Shown piece after piece: positions 7,422 to 14,761 of a DNA stretch of 64,000 nt (the stretch's first letter is position 1; every line of letters begins with the position of its first letter). The stretch lies in the NCBI GenBank assembly GCA_021781415.1, contig JAJXWW010000221.1, positions 1 through 64,000 on the forward strand. The letters run 5' to 3'. Source of the DNA: Planctomycetota bacterium (GTDB lineage: Bacteria; Planctomycetota; Planctomycetia; Gemmatales; Gemmataceae). Made by a program: the position numbers and the translations under genes. The notes under the pieces were generated by a model. It had not been told where the DNA came from. It did not search any database and was given only the letters and a program-made list of their open reading frames with translations.

Positions 7422-9023
7422 TTAACGCGCTTCCGTGGATGTAGCCAGCGCACGGTACTCGTCGAATTGCTTGGCCCAGATCGCCGACAGTTCTCGAACT
7501 ATTTCGGGTTTATCTTTCGCTAGATTCTTGCCTTCGGATCGATCGGAACTCAGATCGTACAGTTCCCACGGGCTATTCTTGCCGGCCGCGACGATCTTCC
7601 AGCTGCCGACGCGCAGCGCGCGGTTGCCCTCGTGGAGCCACCAGAGGGAATCGCGTTCGACGGTTCCGTCCCTAGCGAAAGCGGGTGTCAGACTCTTGCC
7701 GGGCGGTGGCGGCACCGGCTTGCCCTCCCACTTCTCCGGCCGTTTGCCTCCGACAGCTTCGAGGATGGTGGGCACGAGGTCGATGACGTGTCCCGGTGTG
7801 CGGCGCAATTCGCCGCGGGCGGCGATACCTCTGGGCCAGTGGACAATCAGCGGCGTGGAGATGCCGCCTTCGTGAACCCAGGTCTTGTGCCGACGGAACG
7901 GCGTGTTGCACATGGTGGACCAACCTGGCCCGATACACAGGAACGTCGCGCCGGTGCCGCACTCGGCGTCGGGATCGTGGCCGTCGCCGCGCACCATCAT
8001 TTCGGCACTGGCACCGTTGTCGGAGAGGAAGAAGACCAGCGTGTTGTCCAGTGCCTTCATGGCCCGGAGTTGATCGAGAACGCGGCCGATCTCGCGGTCC
8101 ATGCGGTCCACCATCGCGGCGTGGACCGCCATCTTGTCGGCCTGAAACGCGCGCTGAGCCGGGGTCAGATCCTCCCAGGGCAGCGGCCGGTTCACTTCGT
8201 TGGGGCCGAGCTTTTTGAGGGCGTCCGGAAAAGCATAAGGCGGTCCAAGGTCGCGCTCCACGGCGGACAGCGCGTCGCCGCCGATCTTCAGTTCTTGGAG
8301 CCGCTTCCAGCGCTCGTTGCGCAGTGTTTCCCAGCCGCGAAGATACTTTTTGCGATAACGGGCGACATCTTCCGCGGGTGCCTGCACTGGGAAGTGCGGG
8401 GTGGTGAAGGCCAGGAACTGGAAGAACGGCTGCTTCGGGTGTTTCTCCGCGTGTTCTTTCAGGAACTGGATCGCATGGCCGGCGATGGCCGTGCTGGAAT
8501 AGTAGCCATCTTTGGGTTTGACGGGCGGCAGCGGCTTGTCGTCTTTCGTATGGTTGCGGGGCGTGAAGTGCCGATCGTGGTCGTTGAGGCTGTAGGAGTG
8601 GTCGAAGCCGTTTTGCAGCGGCTTGCCGTCTACATGCCATTTGCCGGAATGGTACGAGCGGTAGCCGAGCGGGTGCAGCATCTCGGGGAGGAGCCTCGCC
8701 CACGCCGGCCGTATGCCCTGACCGCCGCTTTTTATTCCAGGGACGGTATCGCGCCGCACCTGCTGAGCGTAGTAGCCGGTGAGAATCGCGGCGCGTGAAG
8801 GCCAGCATCGGGCCGTGTTGTAAAACTGCGTGAATCGCAAGCCGTTCTTCGCCAGGGCGTCGAGATTCGGAGTGGCGATCTCGCCGCCATAACAGCCGGC
8901 GTCGGAAAAACCCATGTCGTCGGCGACTATGAGAAGGACGCTGGGCCGATCGAGCTCAGCGGCCGACGAGGGGGATGCGGATGCGAGGACGGACAGCATT
9001 GCAAGCAAGAAGGCCTGGTGCAT
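7422..9023 (-). CDS. secreted arylsulfatase-type sulfatase
   Basis: A 533-residue type I sulfatase, likely exported, that hydrolyses sulfate esters, in planctomycetes mostly on polysaccharides. It starts with a signal peptide (MHQAFLLAMLSVLASASPSS, cleaved near SAA). PSVLLIVADDMGFSDAGCYG carries the metal-binding Asp pair (Asp35/36). The formylglycine motif is CWPSRAAILTG with Cys73, the C-x-P-S-R form modified by formylglycine-generating enzyme. SGKWH, FFLSDNG and STPLIVHWP are the other family landmarks. No formylglycine-generating enzyme or glycan transport gene lies nearby. The ATG is preceded by a CTCTGGAGAAG stretch. It is divergent from the kinase with a 510-base gap. The substrate cannot be deduced. 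Confidence 0.95.
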   Translation of the reverse strand: MHQAFLLAMLSVLASASPSSAAELDRPSVLLIVADDMGFSDAGCYGGEIATPNLDALAKNGLRFTQFYNTARCWPSRAAILTGYYAQQVRRDTVPGIKSGGQGIRPAWARLLPEMLHPLGYRSYHSGKWHVDGKPLQNGFDHSYSLNDHDRHFTPRNHTKDDKPLPPVKPKDGYYSSTAIAGHAIQFLKEHAEKHPKQPFFQFLAFTTPHFPVQAPAEDVARYRKKYLRGWETLRNERWKRLQELKIGGDALSAVERDLGPPYAFPDALKKLGPNEVNRPLPWEDLTPAQRAFQADKMAVHAAMVDRMDREIGRVLDQLRAMKALDNTLVFFLSDNGASAEMMVRGDGHDPDAECGTGATFLCIGPGWSTMCNTPFRRHKTWVHEGGISTPLIVHWPRGIAARGELRRTPGHVIDLVPTILEAVGGKRPEKWEGKPVPPPPGKSLTPAFARDGTVERDSLWWLHEGNRALRVGSWKIVAAGKNSPWELYDLSSDRSEGKNLAKDKPEIVRELSAIWAKQFDEYRALATSTEAR

Positions 9024-9533
9024 GCGACTTCTCCAGAGATGGAGGGCGTTCGACTGGAATCGTTCGGGAGATTGTACGAGGCATTCGATCCCGCGGCTAA
9101 GATTTCCTCTTCATCGGTGCCGGCTCCATCTGGCTTTCCGACAAATACAGCGGTTCCGTTGCGGAAGATGTGGGCGGATAGCAAATATCAAAATTATGAA
9201 TTGTACGCGCACATAAAGACTCCTATTGATGGATCGTGGGAGCTAGAGCTTGTAAGTCGGCCCGACAATCGGAAGGGTTCTTTTATCTCGCCGTTGGGTA
9301 GTCGAACGAACCTTTGCTTGGTTGGGTCGCTGTCGTTGGCACAGCAAAGATTACGATCCGTTTCGCTTCGATCCACGCCAATGGCGATTGTTGGCTTCCA
9401 GACCGGCCATGTCGGCGGGCGTGGGGGGAAGGACATTGTCGCGGATGTTGATAAAATCACTACGATTACTCCACTACCCGAACCGTTAGACGGATCATTC
9501 CCGTCGCCCTTACGCGCTGTTTCGAGGCGTTCG
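9024..9533. other. 510-base divergent intergenic region, no supported gene
   Basis: The interval between the divergent sulfatase and kinase starts. The kinase frame stays open through it on the plus strand from 9018, but the translation has no recognisable domain, is of biased and irregular composition, and lies upstream of a much more typical kinase start at 9534. The base composition is visibly less GC-rich around 9170-9240 than in the flanking genes. Promoters for both genes should lie here, but none could be pinned down. A decayed gene or a long 5' leader are possible. Confidence 0.4.
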
Positions 9534-10964
9534 ATGGATACCGCAAACGTCGAGAGTGTGTGCAATCTTTTGTCGCGCAGCAAGCTGTTCGTTCCCGACG
9601 AAATTCGCTCGCTGCGGCAGCGCTGGCAGCGCGAGGCAAAAGAAAACGCCGCCGACCCGGGGAGGTTTCTCAAGTGGCTCGTCACCGCCCGGTATCTCAC
9701 GGAATATCAGGCGGATCTCGTCGGACGAGGGCGGGTCGATCGGTTCTTTCTCAACGAATACAAACTGCTCGAACGCATCGGCGTCGGCGCGATGGCCGGC
9801 GTCTATAAGGCCGTGCATCGCCTCGGGCAAGTCGTCGCCGTCAAGGTTTTGCCCCCTTCCAAGGCGAAAGACAGCAATTGCTTTGCCCGGTTCCAAAGAG
9901 AGGCCCGGCTGGCACGAAGGCTCAAGCATCCCAACATCGTGCGCACGTTTGAAGTCGGCGAGGATCACGGCCTACACTATCTCGTCATGGAATACCTCGA
10001 AGGCGAGACGCTGGAGGACGCCGTCAAACGGCTCGGCAAGCTGCCGCCGAGCGAGGCCGTGCGGCTGATCTATCAGGCACTCCTCGGTCTAGAATGCCTG
10101 CACGAAGAGGGGATGGTGCATCGCGATCTGAAGCCCGGCAACTTGATGCTCGTCTATCCGAACCCCGGCGGCGCGCCGCTCGCCTCGGATTCCTCCAGAA
10201 TCGTTGCCCGCGCAACGGTGAAAATCCTCGACATCGGCTTGGGGCGCGCCCTGTTCGATGAATCCGACGCGCCGCCGGGAGAGGATGCCAACCTTACCGC
10301 CGACGGAACGATTCTCGGCACGATCGACTACATGGCTCCCGAACAGGCGCGCGACTCTCATGCCGCCGACATTCGCTCCGACGTTTATAGTCTCGGCTGC
10401 ACACTGTTTCACGCTCTGACCGGCCGGCCGCCTTTTCCCGATTCCAACGCGGTGCGCAAGATGCTCCGCCATGCCAGCGAGCCGGTCCCCAAGCTGACGG
10501 CGTTCAATCCCGCCGTTCCCGAAGGATTACAGCAGATCGTCGAATGGATGATGGCCAAGGATCCGGCGCAGCGCTATCCCACGCCACAACGCGCGGCTCA
10601 AGCGTTGCAGGTGTTCCTCGTTGCAGGTGTTGAGGAATCACCGCGCGAATCGAACGAGCAGCTGCACGCCTATCTGAACTGGTTGGAAACCCAGCATGGC
10701 GAAAATGACATCCCGACTCCCCAGAAGAAAAGCGAGCCGGTCGCTTCCCCGCCAGCTCCTCGTGCCGGACCCGCCGAACCATTCGTCTCGTCCGATGTCG
10801 AGTTGGTCGCACTGCAACCGAAGCATGCGACTGAGCCCCGCCTGATTCGACGCGACGCGATCAAGATTGTCGCCGGAGTGGCTGGACTCGCGGCCACTGC
10901 CGGCGCGGTATGGCTCCTCAAGCGCGTTCTGGGCAAGAAGCCGAGTCCGGCGGAGCAGCCGTAG
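9534..10964 (+). CDS. membrane-anchored Ser/Thr protein kinase
   Basis: A 476-residue eukaryotic-like (Hanks-type) kinase. A conserved-looking leader of about 70 residues precedes the catalytic domain at about 76-362: the Gly loop is IGVGAMAGVYKA, the ATP lysine is in VAVKVLPP (Lys104), the catalytic loop is VHRDLKPGNLML (His196-Arg-Asp198), the metal motif reads DIG (Asp233) rather than DFG, and the APE motif is MAPEQA. After a Pro-rich linker, one C-terminal hydrophobic helix (IVAGVAGLAATAGAVWLL) anchors it, leaving little outside, so there is no sensor domain of its own. The start at 9534 (ATG) gives the usual N-terminus; the frame is open further upstream but not protein-like. It overlaps the convergent permease gene by 47 bases. 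Its substrates are unknown. Confidence 0.9.
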   Translation: MDTANVESVCNLLSRSKLFVPDEIRSLRQRWQREAKENAADPGRFLKWLVTARYLTEYQADLVGRGRVDRFFLNEYKLLERIGVGAMAGVYKAVHRLGQVVAVKVLPPSKAKDSNCFARFQREARLARRLKHPNIVRTFEVGEDHGLHYLVMEYLEGETLEDAVKRLGKLPPSEAVRLIYQALLGLECLHEEGMVHRDLKPGNLMLVYPNPGGAPLASDSSRIVARATVKILDIGLGRALFDESDAPPGEDANLTADGTILGTIDYMAPEQARDSHAADIRSDVYSLGCTLFHALTGRPPFPDSNAVRKMLRHASEPVPKLTAFNPAVPEGLQQIVEWMMAKDPAQRYPTPQRAAQALQVFLVAGVEESPRESNEQLHAYLNWLETQHGENDIPTPQKKSEPVASPPAPRAGPAEPFVSSDVELVALQPKHATEPRLIRRDAIKIVAGVAGLAATAGAVWLLKRVLGKKPSPAEQP

Positions 10965-13275
10965 GCTCGCGTTTCGTGGAGTGCGGAAGCAACATTGCCA
11001 GCAGAGGAGCGGCCAGCAGAAGGCAGGCCGTGATCGCGCCGCCGCCGTCGATCCAATCGGTAATCGAAAACGCATGGCGCGACAACAGGGGACTCCACAA
11101 CAGAGACTCCCAGACGAGGCGGAAGGCGATCGCTCCCACGAGGCTGCCGCTACGATGCACGATCAAGGCCAAGACGATGCCGAGCAGGAAGTGCGGCAGC
11201 GCTTGCAAGACATTCATTTGATAGAGGGCGTAGAAAAGACTGCTGAGCAGGATTGCCGTCCACGGTCGAAACCGTTGGCGCAAGCCGCCGAAGATGAAGC
11301 CGCGAAAGGCGAACTCTTCACACAGCGACGGCAAGATGATAAAGACGAATGAAAAGAAGACGACGGATCTTTCGCCGTTTGCCAATCGAGACAAGCGTGC
11401 CGTCTGTCCCAACACTTCTTGCGACTCGCGCAATGCCTGCTTGATGTGTGGAAACTGATCGAGCAAAAGCAGCGTGAGCGTCGAAAAGGGGGGCAACAAC
11501 AAGACGGCCAAAACGATGCTCGCGGGCCATATCCACCACGGAGGCCAACGCAACGCCAAGCCTTGGAAGGGGCGCGTCGTCAGGAGCAAAACCATGAACA
11601 ACGGCGGGGTGGCCACGAAGGCGAGATAGCGAATGGCGTGCGAGACCATCGGCGACACTCGACTGCCCGAACCCAGCGACAGCCAATGAAGGCCGACGAT
11701 CAACGCAAAGCAGAAGAAGGCTTGTCCGGCGCTCGGCAACGCCTCTTTCTCGCGGAAGAGACGCCGGAGCCATAGCCTCAACTCCAAACGCTCCGCCTCG
11801 CGGAACAGGACTTCCTCGCGCTGAAATTGTTCGATGGCCCAGCGAAGAGCCACCCAACAGTAGACGACCATCGGCGCGAGAACGGGAACGAAATAGGCCC
11901 ACAGCCCGCTCTCCGGCGGTTTGACGCCGATCAGTTTTTGCAGCAACAACGCCACGCCGGTGACGGGAACCATGCTGTAGAAGTGATTCAACTCGACGCC
12001 GGGAGCCAAGGTCAAAAAGATGAGCGGCATGGTCACGAGGAACAGCGGCATCAGATAATACTGCCCTTCCTTGGTGCTGCGCGCATAGGCTCCGATGGCC
12101 AAGCAGATGGCGGAGAAGAATGCCGACAGAGGTAGCAACAGCGCTACCGCCCAGAACAGAGCGGCGGGGCGAAATGTCCCATTTGCAGACAGTAGATGTC
12201 CGAATTGCCAGGCCGTCAAACCCATGCTCGCCAAGTTGAGCAGCGCGGTGGAGGCGCTGAAGACCCAAATGGTCAGAAACTTGCCCCACACGATCTCCTC
12301 CCGGCTGGCCGGGCTGATGAGCAGCGTCTCCATCGTGCCGCGTTCCTTCTCGCCGGCACACAGATCGACGGCGGGATACAGCGCCCCGGCTAGCGACCAC
12401 ATGACGAGAATGAATGGAAAGATGCGGACCAGATGATCGATCAAATCCTCCGAGGCACGCTTACCGATCCCCGCAGAGCGCGACGCATCGCGCACTTCAA
12501 ACATCTCATCGAAGTCGGCCGGCAGTCCGTGCCGCAACATCCGCACCTCTTTTAGCTGTCGCTTCCAGCGCCGCAGAATCGACGACACGCGATGTTCCAT
12601 GACGCGGGAACGCTCGTCGCTTTCGCGAGCCAAGAGGTACAGCACCGGGCGACCGTCTTTCCGAAGTGTTTCTTCAAAGTTGGGTGGCACGACGAGCAGC
12701 AGATCGACTTGCTTTTCGTCCAGCGCGGAGCGGTCGATCCGCGCGAGATAATCGTCGTCTTGTCCACGTTGGTCGCGTACCAGCGCATTCGGATCGAACG
12801 CGCGGGCATCGAGAGTGGGGGCATCGACCGCGCGGATCACGATGGTCCGCGCCTCCATCGGATTGTCGAGATAGACAGAGGCAAAGTGATGTTTCTCGCC
12901 CTCGCCGACAAAGAGAGGCGGATAGTCTTGACTGGGATCGCATCGACGGGCTTGGTCGAATGCAATCGCTCTCCCCGCGGAAGCAACACCCGCCAAGGGC
13001 ACTCCGAATCCCGAAGGCGTCGCGGCGAACCATCCCGCGGTCGGCAGAGGACTGAGATCGGTACAACGAGCCGTCCACGGGGGCAGGTATCGTTGGCCCT
13101 GCACGCCGAGTACCGTCTGTTTGCCGATCTGACTCATCGCCAGCTGCAAGAGGCCGAAACCGGCAGCCGGATAAAGCAATATCGGCAGGATGGCGATCAT
13201 AAAAATGGTTCGCCGATCGCGCAACTGATCGCGCAACTCCCGAACCCAGATGAGGCGGATGATAGACCAACGCAT
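10918..13275 (-). CDS. ABC-2 type permease fused to CPBP intramembrane protease (NatB-like)
   Basis: A 785-residue membrane protein. The N-terminal half is an ABC-2/NatB-type export permease: a first helix (FMIAILPILLYPAAGFGLL), a large extracytoplasmic segment of about 230 residues, then a helix bundle including the typical EKERGTMETLLISPASREEIV cytoplasmic loop. The C-terminal third is a CPBP (CAAX-protease/Abi) domain with the glutamate pair and arginine EEFAFR (Glu653, Glu654, Arg658) and a following histidine block HFLLGIVLALIVH. Fusions of this kind are known beside a NatA ATPase, but no ATPase gene lies on either side. ATG 13275 was preferred to a TTG seven codons upstream; GGGAG precedes it. 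The 3' end overlaps the kinase gene. Confidence 0.85.
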   Translation of the reverse strand: MRWSIIRLIWVRELRDQLRDRRTIFMIAILPILLYPAAGFGLLQLAMSQIGKQTVLGVQGQRYLPPWTARCTDLSPLPTAGWFAATPSGFGVPLAGVASAGRAIAFDQARRCDPSQDYPPLFVGEGEKHHFASVYLDNPMEARTIVIRAVDAPTLDARAFDPNALVRDQRGQDDDYLARIDRSALDEKQVDLLLVVPPNFEETLRKDGRPVLYLLARESDERSRVMEHRVSSILRRWKRQLKEVRMLRHGLPADFDEMFEVRDASRSAGIGKRASEDLIDHLVRIFPFILVMWSLAGALYPAVDLCAGEKERGTMETLLISPASREEIVWGKFLTIWVFSASTALLNLASMGLTAWQFGHLLSANGTFRPAALFWAVALLLPLSAFFSAICLAIGAYARSTKEGQYYLMPLFLVTMPLIFLTLAPGVELNHFYSMVPVTGVALLLQKLIGVKPPESGLWAYFVPVLAPMVVYCWVALRWAIEQFQREEVLFREAERLELRLWLRRLFREKEALPSAGQAFFCFALIVGLHWLSLGSGSRVSPMVSHAIRYLAFVATPPLFMVLLLTTRPFQGLALRWPPWWIWPASIVLAVLLLPPFSTLTLLLLDQFPHIKQALRESQEVLGQTARLSRLANGERSVVFFSFVFIILPSLCEEFAFRGFIFGGLRQRFRPWTAILLSSLFYALYQMNVLQALPHFLLGIVLALIVHRSGSLVGAIAFRLVWESLLWSPLLSRHAFSITDWIDGGGAITACLLLAAPLLAMLLPHSTKREPTAAPPDSASCPERA

Positions 13276-13343
13276 GAACCGAGGCACTCCCGCCAACGAG
13301 AAATGAAGTCGGCAAGTGAGTATACATCACGCCCGGCGTGTTT

Positions 13344-13375
13344 GCAGCGGAGCGCGGGACAACGCGCTCCGCTGC
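13344..13375 (-). terminator. perfect GC-rich hairpin downstream of the cyanophycinase gene
   Basis: GCAGCGGAGCGCG (13344-13356) pairs perfectly with CGCGCTCCGCTGC (13363-13375) across a 6-base loop. It begins 49 bases beyond the stop of the minus-strand cyanophycinase gene and lies just upstream of the permease start. There is no long U-tract, so termination is likely but not certain. Confidence 0.5.
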
Positions 13376-13423
13376 GCGGCTAACCAAGACCGTTAGTTGT
13401 ATGCAACCCGAAAAGCAACCGCT

Positions 13424-14392
13424 CTAGGGTGTCGTTGCTCGGCTGACGGCGGAAGACGACTTCTTTGCAGGTGTCGTCTTGAGGCGGGTGAGGACAACTT
13501 TGCTCAGCTCGACGAGATTGCCGGCATCGCCGGACTTCAGCAACTTGATGCTTTCCGTGTCGCGTTCCACCGGTGGCATACAGAGCGAGACATTCGCCTT
13601 TCCCAGCACCGTAAAGCTGTGACCATGCACCACCACTGCCGTTTGCTCGTCGATGCCCAGGCCCAAGCAGCGCGGATGATTCTCCAAGACCCCGAGCAAA
13701 CGCTTCTGGCGCTTGCGGTTTTGAAAGTGCTGATCGATCACGACATCCGGCAACAGGCCAAAGCCTTCGCCGACGCTCGCTTGCGTCTGTCCGCCGGTTA
13801 TCATAACCGAACTCATGATTGAAGCGCCAGCGGAGGTGCCGCCGATGACGCCGCCGCGCGCGAGCAAACGATGCAGTTCGCGTTCCACCGCCGTGCCACG
13901 ATAGGCGTTGGCCAGCCGCGACTGATCGCCGCCGCCGAGCCACGCCGCCGTCGCCTCCATCAAGGGCTTAACGAACGAGGGGTCGTTGGCCCTCTTGCGG
14001 TCGAGAGTGTTGAGCAACGATACCGAGCTTAACCCTTGCGATTGCCAGAAGGCGAAGCCTCGATAGGTATTCGTCGCGTCGGCCAATTCGCTGGCGGTGG
14101 GTATGACAACGAGTTTACCCTTGCGTCCACCTGCCAGTTCGAGAAAGCGATCGCGGATCACCTCGGGCATGCCGCCGCCGCCGACGATGACCAACGAACC
14201 GGGGATCGGATTCGCCGCAACGCGGGGCTGGGGTGGGGGTTCCGATTTTGGTTCCGCCGCAGTGGCCGGTAGGCGCGTCAACAACAGGGTTAGCAATGTC
14301 GCCGAAAACGCCCGCCGAACGAGCGGCGGAAACACAATCGGGCGGTTGGACCAATGGGCGACTCGAATTCCAGAGCGCATCAATCCAGACAT
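13424..14392 (-). CDS. exported cyanophycinase-like peptidase (S51 family)
   Basis: A 322-residue protein of the peptidase S51 family; classical members cut cyanophycin (poly-Asp-Arg) to dipeptides. A signal-type hydrophobic stretch (FSATLLTLLLTRLPATAAEP, residues 29-48) suggests export. The domain begins at GSLVIVGGGGMPEVI; the nucleophile elbow is GGTSAGASIMS with Ser187, and GLGIDEQTAVVV follows, as in cyanophycinases. The long N-terminal extension possible from 14746 is rejected: ATG 14392 has GGAGG at the right distance. No cyanophycin synthetase is in the window, and export would place the enzyme away from cytoplasmic cyanophycin, so another beta-aspartyl or alpha-aspartyl peptide may be the substrate. 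Divergent from the M13 peptidase gene. Confidence 0.85.
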   Translation of the reverse strand: MSGLMRSGIRVAHWSNRPIVFPPLVRRAFSATLLTLLLTRLPATAAEPKSEPPPQPRVAANPIPGSLVIVGGGGMPEVIRDRFLELAGGRKGKLVVIPTASELADATNTYRGFAFWQSQGLSSVSLLNTLDRKRANDPSFVKPLMEATAAWLGGGDQSRLANAYRGTAVERELHRLLARGGVIGGTSAGASIMSSVMITGGQTQASVGEGFGLLPDVVIDQHFQNRKRQKRLLGVLENHPRCLGLGIDEQTAVVVHGHSFTVLGKANVSLCMPPVERDTESIKLLKSGDAGNLVELSKVVLTRLKTTPAKKSSSAVSRATTP

Positions 14393-14761
14393 AGAAACCT
14401 CCGCAACACTGGGGAGGACGAACTTCCATGTAAATTCCCGCGAGAGAACTAAGCCCCTCGCACAGGTTGGGAGAGAGACGACAATACAAAACGTGAGGGG
14501 AATGAACCCTTCAATCCATACTTTACCATATTCTTCATTCTTCGTGCTACCCGAATTGCTTCCGGCGCGGAAAGCTCCGCGCCAAACGGCGACCGATACT
14601 GCCGATCGTTCGTGAAATGAGGGCGATTTCCGCAGCCGCCGACGGACTTTGCAAGGCTCCTTCTTGCGGCTCGGTTGCCATCTCATACAATCGCGCTGGA
14701 AGCCGCTCGCCTCCCCGCAGCGGAGTCGAAGCTCGAATCCATCCACCGGAGGGAGTAGATC
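14393..14761. other. 369-base divergent promoter region
   Basis: The gap between the divergent cyanophycinase-like and M13 peptidase genes. The cyanophycinase frame stays open across it on the minus strand, but a good ribosome binding site sits at the inner start. No further gene, RNA or clear repeat was recognised. Both promoters must lie here; no motif was convincing. Confidence 0.4.

Noticed and set aside
7632-8798. Plus-strand frame of 388 codons opposite the sulfatase
   Set aside because: Antisense to a well-supported sulfatase; no domain, arises from GC-rich codon structure.
9194-9700. Minus-strand frame of 168 codons over the sulfatase-kinase gap
   Set aside because: It runs into the kinase coding region, has no signal or domain and no ribosome binding site.
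12592-13383. Plus-strand frame of 263 codons opposite the ABC-2/CPBP gene
   Set aside because: Composition is unlike a protein and it is antisense to the membrane domain.
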